Source: Flavobacterium kayseriense
Lineage (GTDB): Bacteria > Bacteroidota > Bacteroidia > Flavobacteriales > Flavobacteriaceae
Length of the DNA stretch: 64,000 nt
NCBI RefSeq assembly: GCF_014305095.1
Contig: NZ_JACRUI010000001.1
Location: 1 to 64,000, forward strand
Direction: 5' to 3'
Made by a program: the position numbers and the translations under genes. Position 1 is the first letter of the stretch, and each line of letters starts with the position of its first letter. The notes under the pieces were generated by a model. The model was given only the letters and a program-made list of their open reading frames with translations. It had not been told where the DNA came from and ran no database searches. Positions 19,021 through 29,154 of the stretch are shown one piece after another.

Positions 19021-20298
19021 TTAATGTACTGATTGAATTCCTTGTTTTAGTATTTGTCCAAAGTCATACATATCTTCGAAAGAGCAGTACAATGGAACAG
19101 GTGCTAATCGAATCACATTTGGCTCACGCCAATCTGTAATTACACCATTTTGCATTAGATAATCAAATAAACTTCGGCCTTCACCATGTAAAAAAACCGA
19201 AAGTTGACAACCTCTTTCTGCCGGATTAGCTGGGGTTATAATTTCAAAAGTGCTATCGACCTCTTTGTCTATTTCCTGTAATACAAATTCAAGATAAGCG
19301 GTTATTTTATTCCTTTTTTCAATTATCGCATCCATACCTACCTCGTTAAACATCTCTACAGATGCTAAATAAGGGGCGAGAGACAAGATGGGTAAATTAC
19401 TTACTTGCCATCCTTCAGCTCCTTTTACGGCATCAAATTGTGGCTCCATTTTAAAACGGCGTTCTTTGTTATGACCCCACCAACCAGCGAAACGCGGTAA
19501 TGAAGCGTTGTGATGCTTTTCATGTATGAAACAACCCGATGCATTTCCCGGTCCTGAATTCATGTATTTGTAGCTACACCACGACGCAAAATCTACGTTC
19601 CAGTCGTGTAATTCTAATTTTATATTCCCCGCGGCATGGGCAAGATCCCAACCTACGATTGCACCCGCATTATGGCCTGCCTCAGTAATAGTTTTCATAT
19701 CAAAAACCTGCCCTGTATAATAATTAACACCTCCTATAAGCACTAAAGCTAGCTCCTCTCCTACTTCATCAATTTTAGCCAAAACATCTTCGAGACGAAT
19801 ATTGTGCTCGCCCTCTCTACGTTTTATTTCGACGATAGCCTCATTTGGAGCATATCCATGAAAATCTACCTGACTCTGAAACATGTATTGGTCAGATGGA
19901 AACGCTTTTTCCTCGCATATAATTTTGTACCTAGTTTTCGTAGGGCGATAAAATGAAACCATAAGTAAATGTAAATTTACGGTTAAGGTATTCATTACTG
20001 TAACTTCAGATGGTAAGGCTCCCACTATTTTACTCAATGGTGTTGCAAAGCGCTCGTGATAATCCCACCAAGGTTTATCAGCATAGAAATGCCCCTCGAC
20101 AGCAAGATTTGCCCAATCATTCATAACTTCATCAATATATGATTTTGTTCGTTTAGGCTGCAAGCCTAGTGAATTTCCCGTAAAGTAAATTACTTGTTTG
20201 CCTTTTACTTTAGGGAAGTGAAATTCAGAACGGTATTTATGTAAGTCGTCTTGCGCATCAAGTTCCTGAGCAAAAGATCTCGTATTTTGGAATTGCAT
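19021..20298 (-). CDS. kynU: Kynureninase
   Basis: PLP enzyme that splits kynurenine or 3-hydroxykynurenine to (3-hydroxy)anthranilate and alanine. From the ATG at 20298 (MQFQNTRSFAQELDAQDDL) it has about 425 residues, normal for the family. Signatures: FTGNSLGLQPK, NTLTVNLHLLMVSFYRP, the PLP-aspartate region GWDLAHAAGNI, and the Schiff-base lysine in SWCSYKYMNSGPGN. With kmo in the same stretch it completes the path to 3-hydroxyanthranilate. The frame extends to 20328, but that start is not an ATG and adds nothing family-like. Confidence 0.93.
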   Translation of the reverse strand: MQFQNTRSFAQELDAQDDLHKYRSEFHFPKVKGKQVIYFTGNSLGLQPKRTKSYIDEVMNDWANLAVEGHFYADKPWWDYHERFATPLSKIVGALPSEVTVMNTLTVNLHLLMVSFYRPTKTRYKIICEEKAFPSDQYMFQSQVDFHGYAPNEAIVEIKRREGEHNIRLEDVLAKIDEVGEELALVLIGGVNYYTGQVFDMKTITEAGHNAGAIVGWDLAHAAGNIKLELHDWNVDFASWCSYKYMNSGPGNASGCFIHEKHHNASLPRFAGWWGHNKERRFKMEPQFDAVKGAEGWQVSNLPILSLAPYLASVEMFNEVGMDAIIEKRNKITAYLEFVLQEIDKEVDSTFEIITPANPAERGCQLSVFLHGEGRSLFDYLMQNGVITDWREPNVIRLAPVPLYCSFEDMYDFGQILKQGIQSVH

Positions 20299-20630
20299 AA
20301 TTTGATTTTTGTTTTGTAAAAATAACAATTAATAATGGGCTAGCAAATTGGAATTTCAGCCTTTAACACAATCTTATTTTTATTTTGAGGATACTAAGTA
20401 CTATTCCCGAATTTTTATTCGAAATACTATTGAAGTTAAGAGCAGCATTTTCGCTTGAGGGACAACAATGGGAATCCCTTTACAGAATGCAACGTAGCGG
20501 ACTACTTAGATGATTGTAACATAAGGCCAGTTCGCCGCGACCAATATGCCCAAATTCAAAAACTAAAAAGACAAAAAAAAACCTCGCCATTTCTGACGAG
20601 ATTCATTTAGTGAATTAACCTTATTTTGTA
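20299..20630. other. Intergenic region between queA and kynU
   Basis: No supported gene. The 20460-20570 part has slightly higher GC than the surroundings and short broken frames on both strands, possibly a decayed coding remnant, but I cannot identify it. The right edge has the queA terminator. Confidence 0.4.
20573..20600 (-). terminator. Terminator of queA
   Basis: On the minus strand CTCGTC-AGAAAT-GGCGAG forms a six-pair stem (one G-T pair), followed by a run of T (A run at 20573-20581 on the plus strand). Confidence 0.7.
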
Positions 20631-21680
20631 TTAGATGATGAGCATGGCATCACCGTAAGAATAGAATTTATAAGACTCTTTGATAGCTTCTTCATAAGCT
20701 TTTTTCATTAAATCGTGTCCACAAAAAGCAGATACCATCATTAACAAAGTCGATTTTGGCGTGTGAAAATTAGTAATCATACAAGTAGGAATCGTGAATT
20801 CGTGCGGAGGAAAAACAAATTTATTTGTCCAACCATCGAATGGATTCAATGTGTTTTGTGACGAAACTGAACTTTCAACAGCACGCATTGAAGTTGTTCC
20901 TACTGTACAGATGCGTTTTTTCTTAGCTTTGGCACTGTTTACAATATCACAAGCTTCTTGAGTAATTTTAAGCTCCTCAGAATCCATTTTGTGTTTTGAT
21001 AAATCCTCTACTTCAACTGGATTAAAAGTCCCCAAACCAACATGAAGTGTAACCTCAGCAAATTTGATTCCTTTGATCTCTAACCTTTTTAATAAATGTT
21101 TAGAGAAGTGCAAACCTGCAGTAGGTGCTGCAACAGCTCCTTCTTCTTTAGCATAAATAGTTTGGTAACGGTCTGCATCTTCAGGAGTTACTTCTCTAGA
21201 AATGTATTTTGGTATTGGAGTTTCTCCTAGTTCCGTTAATTTTTTTCTGAATTCTTCGTACGAACCGTCGTATAGAAAACGTAAAGTTCTACCACGTGAA
21301 GTTGTATTATCAATAACCTCAGCTACTAAGGAGTCATCATCACCAAAGTATAATTTATTACCAATTCGGATTTTACGAGCTGGATCTACTAAAACATCCC
21401 AAAGGCGTTGCTCAGCATTCAGTTCTCTTAGTAAGAAAACCTCAATTCTAGCTCCCGTTTTTTCTTTGTTCCCGTATAGACGAGCAGGAAAAACTTTAGT
21501 ATTGTTTAAGATTAAAACATCACCATCATCAAAATAGTCTATAACGTCTTTGAATAATTTATGTTCAATTGTTTGTTTTTTGCGATCAATAACCATTAGA
21601 CGTGCCTCATCTCTATTCTCAGATGGGTATTCGGCTAAAAGTTCTTTCGGTAGATCAAATTGAAAATGTGATAATTTCAT
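20631..21680 (-). CDS. queA: S-adenosylmethionine:tRNA ribosyltransferase-isomerase
   Basis: QueA transfers the ribosyl part of SAM to preQ1-modified tRNA to give epoxyqueuosine. It has 349 residues, the normal size, with the N-terminal [23 protein letters not shown], the catalytic-region motif [24 protein letters not shown] and C-terminal [19 protein letters not shown]. All are diagnostic. It is a single gene with its own terminator, one of two queuosine genes here (with queE). Confidence 0.95.
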   Translation of the reverse strand: MKLSHFQFDLPKELLAEYPSENRDEARLMVIDRKKQTIEHKLFKDVIDYFDDGDVLILNNTKVFPARLYGNKEKTGARIEVFLLRELNAEQRLWDVLVDPARKIRIGNKLYFGDDDSLVAEVIDNTTSRGRTLRFLYDGSYEEFRKKLTELGETPIPKYISREVTPEDADRYQTIYAKEEGAVAAPTAGLHFSKHLLKRLEIKGIKFAEVTLHVGLGTFNPVEVEDLSKHKMDSEELKITQEACDIVNSAKAKKKRICTVGTTSMRAVESSVSSQNTLNPFDGWTNKFVFPPHEFTIPTCMITNFHTPKSTLLMMVSAFCGHDLMKKAYEEAIKESYKFYSYGDAMLII

Positions 21681-21853
21681 CTGTACTTTTTTGTTTAAGT
21701 TTAAAGTTTCAGATAACGAGTACGTTACCTAAACTAAGCGGCTGCAAATATACGACTGTGAGATAGGCGATGTCAAGTGTTTTGCTATTTAATTTAAATT
21801 TATTATTGAAAACTAGTTTCAACACCTCCCTACCTAGCCGTAAACGCTGATAA

Positions 21854-23083
21854 CTAGGAAATAATTTCGGACACTTTGTACCCTAATTTTTCCATGTCGT
21901 CCCAAAAATCAGGATATGATTTAGAGACAACATTCGCATCAGCGATAATAATAGGTACTTTTAACGCTAGTGGTGCAAAAGCCATTGCCATCCTGTGATC
22001 ATTATAAGTAGCTATTTTCACATTAGAAGTTATAATTGCGCTTGGCTCAAGAGTAAGTGAATCATTAGTTACCGTAATATTTGCACCAAGTTTTGTAAGC
22101 TCAATTCTTAAAGCCTCTAGCCTATCTGTTTCTTTAATCTTTAAAGTATGTAAACCTGTTAGGTGACAACCTACTCCCAATCCTAAACAAGTTACAACAA
22201 TTGTTTGTGCAATATCTGGTGTGTTGTTCAAGTCAAAGTTAATTTCCTTTGGTTGAAAATCTTTTTGTTTTGTGAGAATCAAAGTATTATTTTCAAAACG
22301 GGAATCAACTCCCATTTCTTTGTACAATGCTACTAAAGCAGAATCTCCTTGTAAGCTGTTTTCTTTATAACTAGTTAAGGTGATGGAAGCTGTCTTTGAT
22401 AGAGCTACCAAACTAAAGAAATAGCTAGCAGAACTCCAGTCAGACTCTACAGTCATTATTTTTGAAACTACTTGATGTTGTGGTTTAACTACAATTTTAT
22501 TACCAATAAAACTTGTTTCAATTCCTAAATCGGTAAGCAATGCTAAAGTCATTTTAATATATGGAACAGAAGTTATTTCGCCTTCTAGCGTTAATTCTAT
22601 TCCGTTTGCTAGCTTTGCGGCTACCAACAATAATGCTGATATGTATTGACTACTAACATTAGCAGCCATTGTCACTTTAGAATTCGATATTTTTTGGCCT
22701 TTAATTTGAATAGGTGGATAACCTACTTCCTTTAGATAAGTGATTTGAGCACCTAATTGTTCTAAAGCTTCGACCAGTATTTTCACGGGACGTTCTTGCA
22801 TCCTACTTGACCCCGTTAGGGTCACAACTCTATCTTGCTGAACTGCAAAATAAGCAGTCAAAAAACGCATTGCAGTTCCTGCATGATGTATATCAATTAA
22901 TTCCTCACTTCCAGTTAAAGCCATCTGCATTACTTCACTATCATCTGAGTTAGAGGTATTGGCTAGCGTAATATTAGGAAATAGAGCTTGTAACAACAAT
23001 AAGCGATTCGTTTCACTCTTGGAGCCGGTAACAGCTATGTGAGCCTGTAAATCAGTAACAGACGTTTGCAACAGTAAATTCAT
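21854..23083 (-). CDS. aroA: 3-phosphoshikimate 1-carboxyvinyltransferase (EPSP synthase)
   Basis: Sixth step of the shikimate pathway, joining shikimate 3-phosphate and PEP. The protein has 409 residues with the N-terminal substrate loop GSKSETNRLLLLQALF, the HAGTAMRFLTAYFA segment, NTPDIAQTIVVTCLGLG, and the C-terminal IKETDRLEALRIELTKLGA and YNDHRMAMAFAPL motifs. It is shorter than the E. coli enzyme by about 18 residues, as usual for Bacteroidota. It feeds chorismate to the aromatic operon at 29.9-34.1 kb. Confidence 0.93.
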   Translation of the reverse strand: MNLLLQTSVTDLQAHIAVTGSKSETNRLLLLQALFPNITLANTSNSDDSEVMQMALTGSEELIDIHHAGTAMRFLTAYFAVQQDRVVTLTGSSRMQERPVKILVEALEQLGAQITYLKEVGYPPIQIKGQKISNSKVTMAANVSSQYISALLLVAAKLANGIELTLEGEITSVPYIKMTLALLTDLGIETSFIGNKIVVKPQHQVVSKIMTVESDWSSASYFFSLVALSKTASITLTSYKENSLQGDSALVALYKEMGVDSRFENNTLILTKQKDFQPKEINFDLNNTPDIAQTIVVTCLGLGVGCHLTGLHTLKIKETDRLEALRIELTKLGANITVTNDSLTLEPSAIITSNVKIATYNDHRMAMAFAPLALKVPIIIADANVVSKSYPDFWDDMEKLGYKVSEIIS

Positions 23084-23163
23084 GGGAAAAAGATTGATGA
23101 GTGGTTTGTGGCAAATTTATCTGAAAAATAAGCATTTACCAAGAGCTTTCGCTACTTATAACA

Positions 23164-23490
23164 TTATTTCAGTTTCTCGTTGTTTTTATGACGATCCTTA
23201 TCTCTCAATGATTTTAAATCCATTTTCTTATCAAAAGCTGCTTGAAGATCGATACCTGTTTGATTAGCAAGGCATAAAACCACAAAAACAACATCGGCTA
23301 GTTCCTCGCCTAAATCTTTGTTTTTATCGCTCTCTTTCTCTGATTGCTCTCCATACCGACGAGCGATAATACGAGCTACTTCGCCAACTTCCTCAGTAAG
23401 TTGTGCCATATTAGTTAATTCGTTAAAATAACGAACACCATGCTCTTTTATCCAATTATCGACGTCTAGTTGGGAATTTTTTAAGTTCAT
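23164..23490 (-). CDS. MazG-like nucleotide pyrophosphohydrolase
   Basis: 108 residues matching the all-alpha NTP-PPase (MazG-like) fold. The metal-binding acidic residues are seen in LTEEVGEVARIIARRYGE and in DLGEELADVVFVVLCLANQTGIDLQAAFDKK. Members hydrolyse NTPs or dNTPs to monophosphate and pyrophosphate, often for pool sanitation. It lies just upstream of aroA on the same strand with 80 bases between, so they may share a transcript. Substrate unknown. Confidence 0.85.
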   Translation of the reverse strand: MNLKNSQLDVDNWIKEHGVRYFNELTNMAQLTEEVGEVARIIARRYGEQSEKESDKNKDLGEELADVVFVVLCLANQTGIDLQAAFDKKMDLKSLRDKDRHKNNEKLK

Positions 23491-23535
23491 TTTTATGTTT
23501 TCATTTTATTCAAAGATACAAAGTCCTGTCTGTTA

Positions 23536-25548
23536 TTATATTTTCCTCAAAACAATTTTTTCGTTTTGTTTATCTGTTAGCTTTTGATAGTATTCTTTTA
23601 GTGTAATGTAATGATCTGCAGCTACTATAGGAGTATTCATTTGGTTAGTAACCATCATCTGAATTGTATTCCCTGAAACACTTGTCATGCACTTAAAACT
23701 AGCAAAACTATTATCCATGACTAGATTTATAGCTTCTGGAATTTTTTCAACTTCATATCCCTCAGGAATAGTAATATTTATAACATATTTATCCATAAAT
23801 GGAAAACCAAAATCAACTGGATATAGTCGGTTTTCTTGTCTAAACGGATTTTCAGAACTAGCAAAAGAAAGCAAAGGTCTTATATAAATAGTACTACCAA
23901 TAATCTCACTGAAATTACTTCCAATAAAAACAATTGACTCTACTAGAGGCATTTGCAACTCTTTTTCATTAGTTCTTTTATAGTCTTGAATTTCTATCTT
24001 ATTGTTATCATTTTCTAATTTTTCTAAATACGACTCTTCCTTAATGCTCTTGATTGCATTTCTAGAAATCATGGCATTATAGTTGTCTTGTTGACGTCTA
24101 TATTTTCCAGACACCATTCCTTTGTCGTCGATAGCATAAGACATAGTAGTAAGGTCATTAGATAGGCTCGAAGGCATTAAATCGATAACATCAGAAGACC
24201 CATCTTTTCGAATTAATCTCCCTAACCAATTCAATGCACGAAACGGTAAAACGTTTGGAATAGAATAGACATCTGAAGCATCCAATAAAACGGTACTTCC
24301 GCCATTTTGTACGGCTACAATAACATAATTAAAAGCATTTCTATTTGGAAATAATGCAATTCCATTTGACCTTGTGCTTACTAGGACAGGATTAGCATCA
24401 AATCCAGCATAGCGTAACATAGCTGTGAGCATCAAATTTATTTCGGCAATATTTCCTGTTTTATCTTTATACGCCTTTTTTACACCATCATTACAAGAAT
24501 AACCATAGTAATCATTCCATTTAACTGTGGTCTTTACGTGTTTAAAGATAGCATCTATTTTAGATTCAGTTGTTGTTAAACCAGTTAAGACTACTTTTAA
24601 ATCATCTTCAAAATATCCAGTCTTACTAAGTTCTGGACCAAAATCATCATAGTCATAAATCGTTTTAACGACAGCATTCCAATCTGTTGCATAAAACTTA
24701 GCTGGTTCATTAGGATATTTAGTCATTGAAAGCTCTTGGACTAAACTAACAACGTAATTATCTGTATTATTCACGAAAGACTCCTCTTTCAATGCTGGTA
24801 CATTTTCAATAACATAAGTAGTTCTTGTTTCACTAAAATCGATCTTATCCTGAGAAAAAGTAGTTTTAGTTGTATAACCAAAAGACTCTCTTTGTTTCGA
24901 ATTTAAAACTACTGAATTATCACCTTTTTCAGTTGTTACTTTTGGACTTAAGAACCCTTTTAAACTAGCATTGTAAACAAAATATTCCGGTGTATTAATT
25001 TTATATTCAGAATAATTGACAGGAATACTTCTTTGAAAATACCAATCTCTAGGACTGCTAATACTTGTAGATCGTAAAGTATAAGAAAACTCAATTACAG
25101 AGCCTTCTTTAACATTAGGCATTGTAATCTTCTTTTCCTTCCAATATTTGTTGACCACTTCATCAAATTCACCGTCGCTTTTTAATTTTGTCTTTTCTAT
25201 TTTTCCATCAACTACATTGTAGGTTACTGCATCTGAAAACGAAACTCGGTCTTTTGAATAATTCCCGCCGTAGTAACGTACACTTTTATTAGCCCATTCA
25301 TACCCTTGTTTTTTGTAAATTTTTATTCGTACATTAACTTCTGTAACCAAAATAAAGCCATCGCTTTGAGAGTACTCAAAAGTATTTTTCCCTTTTTCAA
25401 AAAGAATAGCAGCAACAGCTGCCGAATCTGTAGGATGTCTTTTCTCTTCTAATTCATTTAATGACACTTTTCCTAATTCAAAATTCTGAGCATTTGCTTT
25501 CACAAAAAGTAAAAAGCAAATAAATAAAAGTAATTTTCTAAAAGTCAT
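23536..25548 (-). CDS. DUF3857 secreted protein with inactive-looking transglutaminase domain
   Basis: 670 residues with signal peptide (about 1-21, ending VKANAQ), an N-terminal DUF3857 beta-domain and a central transglutaminase-like domain. Where its neighbour has the DCKAL cysteine, this copy has TGNIAEINLMLTAMLRYAG, so the catalytic cysteine is missing and it is probably non-enzymatic. The C-terminal part (VDFGFPFMDKYVINITIPEGYEVEKIPE) matches the usual DUF3857 ending. It lies 3 bases from its paralogue, so they are co-transcribed. Exported or surface location is likely; function unknown. Confidence 0.8.
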   Translation of the reverse strand: MTFRKLLLFICFLLFVKANAQNFELGKVSLNELEEKRHPTDSAAVAAILFEKGKNTFEYSQSDGFILVTEVNVRIKIYKKQGYEWANKSVRYYGGNYSKDRVSFSDAVTYNVVDGKIEKTKLKSDGEFDEVVNKYWKEKKITMPNVKEGSVIEFSYTLRSTSISSPRDWYFQRSIPVNYSEYKINTPEYFVYNASLKGFLSPKVTTEKGDNSVVLNSKQRESFGYTTKTTFSQDKIDFSETRTTYVIENVPALKEESFVNNTDNYVVSLVQELSMTKYPNEPAKFYATDWNAVVKTIYDYDDFGPELSKTGYFEDDLKVVLTGLTTTESKIDAIFKHVKTTVKWNDYYGYSCNDGVKKAYKDKTGNIAEINLMLTAMLRYAGFDANPVLVSTRSNGIALFPNRNAFNYVIVAVQNGGSTVLLDASDVYSIPNVLPFRALNWLGRLIRKDGSSDVIDLMPSSLSNDLTTMSYAIDDKGMVSGKYRRQQDNYNAMISRNAIKSIKEESYLEKLENDNNKIEIQDYKRTNEKELQMPLVESIVFIGSNFSEIIGSTIYIRPLLSFASSENPFRQENRLYPVDFGFPFMDKYVINITIPEGYEVEKIPEAINLVMDNSFASFKCMTSVSGNTIQMMVTNQMNTPIVAADHYITLKEYYQKLTDKQNEKIVLRKI

Positions 25549-25551
25549 AGG

Positions 25552-27462
25552 TTATTTATTTTGGGTTAGAATTAATTTAGCATTGTCATATTTAGAAATC
25601 TGCTCTATAAATAAGCGGTACTCATCGTACTCAGTATTGGAATACAATCCTTTTTTAATTGACAGAGTCCGATTATATAGTAAGGTACTATCATCATTTT
25701 TGATAAACGCTGCAGCATACTCACCAAATTTACTTTTGAGCTCGTAGCTGGTGGGCATAAACTCAATCGTAAAACCTGCTGGTAAAGTAATCGTAATTAA
25801 ATCAGTATCTAGAAAACCTCTTTGTATTTCAAAAGAATTTTTCCTGTTTCTGATTCGTTTTACACTTGCTAAGTACTGATTATAAGCATTTGCTGCAAAC
25901 ATCATTTTTCCATCCGAAAGATTACCATAATTTGTAGCACTTAGGGTTATTTTCTCTGTAAAACTGACAACTTCCTTATCATTTTTAAAATCAATTGAAT
26001 TAATTTTAAGATTATTAATATTTCTCCAATAGGATTTATAGTGATTGTCTTGCTCTGTTGGGTGGGTATTTGCTAAAGATGCCTTGGAAACAAATTGGGA
26101 ACCTCTGGAAACAATAACTATATTTCCATTTAGATCTCCGCTTGTAGATAATGTATAACTACCTGTACTAAATTGAGTATTGTTACCCTCATAAATATCC
26201 GTGTGTACAATCTCGCCTCCTCCTGGCTTTACAACCAATACATCCCTATCGTCTGTAAAGCTGCCTTGAAAACCAAAAGGATCATCTTGGCTCGTGCACT
26301 CGAGCCAAGTATATTTGTTTCCATTGGGAATTGCTAAAATCATATGATTGCCTTGCATAGAAACGAAGTCAGATTCTATATTTTTTTTTGAACTATCTCC
26401 ATATAAAATAACATTATAAGAAGGCACATCAACTGCTGCCAAAAGTGCTTTTGTATAGTTGGTCAATGCTTTACAGTCTCCATATCCAAGTCTATCGACA
26501 TCAGTTGCAAGCATAGGTTTCCAACCACCAATTCCAACTTGAATACTTATATATCTTGATTTTTTCTGCACATAATCATAAATTAACTTTGCTTTTTTTA
26601 TTGGATCTTTTTCGTCTCCTACAAGCACTTTCATCTTAGATTTCGTTTCCTCTGATAATGCAGTTGTTCCTGCTAAAATTTCACTGGAGTACCACTCTCC
26701 AAACTCCTGCCATGTTTTGGCTTTACCATCAACTGATTCCAAGTGAAATTGCTCCAATCCCATCATAACTTTTGGAAAAAAAGTGCTAAACGCTTGCGAG
26801 TAATCTTCGAACTTCTGTACGGGTAAATTACTAGCCGTATAAGAAAGCTGAGTAGATGTGTCTAGGGTTTTAATAATATTAAAATTCGCAAAATTAAATT
26901 CCTTTTTCTTAAAACCTAGAGTAGCAGGATAAGTAACGTTAAGGATGCTTTTTTCGACACTGACATAATAATTAGAAACAGGATACCATTGTGGAATAAA
27001 AGCAGTTGTAGAGGTTTGTAGTTCACTTTTATAAACCATCGTAAACGGATATTGAGTAGGTGTGTAGTCTAAATACAAGTACCTACTATCTGAAAACAAA
27101 GTACTCCCCCCTACTGCACTTTGGTCTTTAAAGTCTTTACGTTTTATTTTTTTTATTTCTTTACCAAAACCATCGTAAATAGTAGCTTCAATGTCTTTTA
27201 TGGTAGTTGTTTTATTGTAATTTTCGATAGCATCAATAGCCGAAAGTCCTTTTTCATTGAGGACTGTAATTGTGCGTACTGTACTAATTGTCATGTCTCG
27301 TTGAGACAATACATCAATAGCGACTTGATTTAAACGAACAACTGCATTTGCATTCTGCTTAAGGCTATCTGCTATATTAAAAGCAGTATATTCTGTTTTT
27401 TGTGCCAAAATAGTCAGTGGGAAAAAGACTATCAATAACAGTAAAGTATTTCTTATTACCAT
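25552..27462 (-). CDS. DUF3857/transglutaminase-like secreted protein
   Basis: 636 residues with signal peptide (about 1-20, ending TILAQ), DUF3857 N-terminal domain and a transglutaminase-like domain carrying the catalytic cysteine in DRLGYGDCKALTNYTKALLAAVDVPSY. It is first of a two-gene unit with the paralogue downstream. A TAATTTTG -7 element lies at 27497-27504. The family is abundant in Bacteroidota and its substrate is unknown; the active-inactive pair suggests the two act together. Confidence 0.82.
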   Translation of the reverse strand: MVIRNTLLLLIVFFPLTILAQKTEYTAFNIADSLKQNANAVVRLNQVAIDVLSQRDMTISTVRTITVLNEKGLSAIDAIENYNKTTTIKDIEATIYDGFGKEIKKIKRKDFKDQSAVGGSTLFSDSRYLYLDYTPTQYPFTMVYKSELQTSTTAFIPQWYPVSNYYVSVEKSILNVTYPATLGFKKKEFNFANFNIIKTLDTSTQLSYTASNLPVQKFEDYSQAFSTFFPKVMMGLEQFHLESVDGKAKTWQEFGEWYSSEILAGTTALSEETKSKMKVLVGDEKDPIKKAKLIYDYVQKKSRYISIQVGIGGWKPMLATDVDRLGYGDCKALTNYTKALLAAVDVPSYNVILYGDSSKKNIESDFVSMQGNHMILAIPNGNKYTWLECTSQDDPFGFQGSFTDDRDVLVVKPGGGEIVHTDIYEGNNTQFSTGSYTLSTSGDLNGNIVIVSRGSQFVSKASLANTHPTEQDNHYKSYWRNINNLKINSIDFKNDKEVVSFTEKITLSATNYGNLSDGKMMFAANAYNQYLASVKRIRNRKNSFEIQRGFLDTDLITITLPAGFTIEFMPTSYELKSKFGEYAAAFIKNDDSTLLYNRTLSIKKGLYSNTEYDEYRLFIEQISKYDNAKLILTQNK

Positions 27463-27602
27463 ATTTATTTATAAAGTGATTACCAAATATTTGGTGCAAA
27501 ATTATGAGAACCCTTTCAAAAGGTTCTTGAACTTTGTTTTTGGTAATCCTTTATTTGTGGCCTTCAAAAATAAAAAAAAACTTATGATAAAAAAATAATT
27601 CC

Positions 27603-28052
27603 TTATCTATTTTTACTATCCATCATGATGGTAACAGGGCCATCATTGACTAAGGCAACTTTCATATCTGCACCAAAAACACCTGTTTGAATTTTCTTTC
27701 CAAGAGCGAACTGCATTTTATGTACAAAATTCTCGTAAAGAGGAATGGCAATATCAGGCTTAGATGCCTTTATATAGGAAGGACGGTTTCCTTTTTTTGT
27801 GGTGGCATGCAAGGTAAATTGACTAACTACAATAATTTCACCATCAATATCTGCAACTGACAAATTCATAACATCGTTCTCATCTCCAAATATGCGAATA
27901 TTTATGATTTTACCCACTAGCCAGTCAATATCTACTTGTGTATCGGTATCTTCAATCCCCACTAAAACCAACAGTCCTTTTTGGATAATAGCCACGATTT
28001 TATTTTCAATAGTAACTGAGGCTGACGAAACTCTTTGCAATACTACCCTCAT
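27603..28052 (-). CDS. dtd: D-aminoacyl-tRNA deacylase
   Basis: 149 residues, normal for Dtd. It begins MRVVLQRVSSASVTIENK and contains VVSQFTLHATTKKGNRPSYIKA and the C-terminal VALVNDGPVTIMMDS, the GP-dipeptide region that selects D-amino acids. It removes wrongly attached D-amino acids (and glycine from tRNA-Ala). The start overlaps the rsgA stop by 4 bases, so the two are translationally coupled. Confidence 0.95.
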   Translation of the reverse strand: MRVVLQRVSSASVTIENKIVAIIQKGLLVLVGIEDTDTQVDIDWLVGKIINIRIFGDENDVMNLSVADIDGEIIVVSQFTLHATTKKGNRPSYIKASKPDIAIPLYENFVHKMQFALGKKIQTGVFGADMKVALVNDGPVTIMMDSKNR

Positions 28053-29029
28053 AAACCTCTCGTCTTATCGCTTTCTTTACGATCTTCGTCATAATTATCT
28101 GTACGGTAGTTTTCATCATCACCTTCTAACAATTTAAGATAACTATTGTAACGTGACCAGGCTATTTCATCTTTTTCTAATGCGTTTTTCACAGCACATT
28201 TAGGTTCATCCTTATGTATGCAGTTATTAAATTTGCACTGATCTTTCAATTTGAAAAATTCAGGAAAATAACCGCTAATTTCCCCCGGCTCCATATCTAC
28301 AACACCAAAACCTTTAATTCCGGGTGTATCTATAATTCGGGCTCCAAATGACAGGTCATACATTTCAGCAAATGTAGTTGTATGTTGCCCTTGCTTACTA
28401 GCCTCAGAAATAGTTTTAGTTTTAAGATGCAATGAAGGTTCCATAGCATTGACTAATGTTGATTTCCCAACACCGGAGTGTCCCGAGAACATACTCACTT
28501 TATCAACCATCAGTTCTTTTAACTTTTCTATTCCCTTCATTTCTGTAGACGAAACTCGAAGGCATTTGTATCCAATTTCCTGATACACATGCTGCATATA
28601 CAATTGTTCATCCAAAGTCGCTTCGTCAAAAGTATCTATCTTATTAAATACTAAAATAGTTTCTATACCGTAAGCTTCAGCAGTTACTAGAAAACGATCG
28701 ATAAAATTGAAAGTTGTAGGTGGATTATTAATAGTAATCAATAAAAAAACACGATCAATATTACTGGCAATTATATGCATTTGATGCGATAGATTAACCG
28801 ACTTACGTACGATGTAATTTTTTCTTTCCTGAATATTAAAAATTGTTCCTGTAATCGTATCTGATGTCTCGTCTATTTCATAATCTACGATATCTCCAAC
28901 GGCAATTGGATTAGTACTTTTAATTCCTTTGATTCGGAATTTACCTTTAATACGGCATTCAATAAAATTCCCCTCTGTAGATTTTACGGTATACCAACTT
29001 CCTGTAGATTTGTAAACGAGTCCTGTCAT
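28049..29029 (-). CDS. rsgA: Ribosome small subunit-dependent GTPase A
   Basis: Circularly permuted GTPase that helps 30S maturation. From the ATG at 29029 (MTGLVYKSTGSWY) it has 326 residues; a 13-codon upstream extension is open but lacks family similarity. The motif order is G4 (FNKID), then G1 (SGHSGVGKSTLVNA), then G3 (DTPGIKGFG), which is the permutation, and a zinc knuckle CKFNNCIHKDEPKC at the end. An OB-fold occupies the N-terminus. It is coupled to dtd downstream. Confidence 0.95.
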   Translation of the reverse strand: MTGLVYKSTGSWYTVKSTEGNFIECRIKGKFRIKGIKSTNPIAVGDIVDYEIDETSDTITGTIFNIQERKNYIVRKSVNLSHQMHIIASNIDRVFLLITINNPPTTFNFIDRFLVTAEAYGIETILVFNKIDTFDEATLDEQLYMQHVYQEIGYKCLRVSSTEMKGIEKLKELMVDKVSMFSGHSGVGKSTLVNAMEPSLHLKTKTISEASKQGQHTTTFAEMYDLSFGARIIDTPGIKGFGVVDMEPGEISGYFPEFFKLKDQCKFNNCIHKDEPKCAVKNALEKDEIAWSRYNSYLKLLEGDDENYRTDNYDEDRKESDKTRGL

Positions 29030-29100
29030 GCCACAAAGGTAAATTTTTGTTTGAAGTTTGAAGTTCAAATTTTAAAGTTTTTTAAGCGGTATAAAAACGA

Positions 29101-29140
29101 AAATCCCTTCAGCTTAAATAAGCCGAAGGGATTTCTATAT
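29101..29140 (-). terminator. Terminator downstream of the interrupted CsgG-like gene
   Basis: A 10-bp stem AAATCCCTTC with its complement, one mismatch, then a further four pairs around an AAAT loop. It lies 21 bases past the end of the second part of the interrupted gene, not after the premature stop, which supports treating both parts as one gene. Confidence 0.75.
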
Positions 29141-29154
29141 TTTTAATGGACGGA

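Noticed and set aside
20400-20570. GC-richer block between queA and kynU suspected to be an RNA or gene remnant
   Set aside because: Frames are broken on both strands and I found no conserved RNA signature.
27511-27531. Hairpin AGAACC...GGTTCT upstream of the DUF3857 genes
   Set aside because: Not followed by a T run on the minus strand and lies around the promoter; insufficient to call a terminator or operator.
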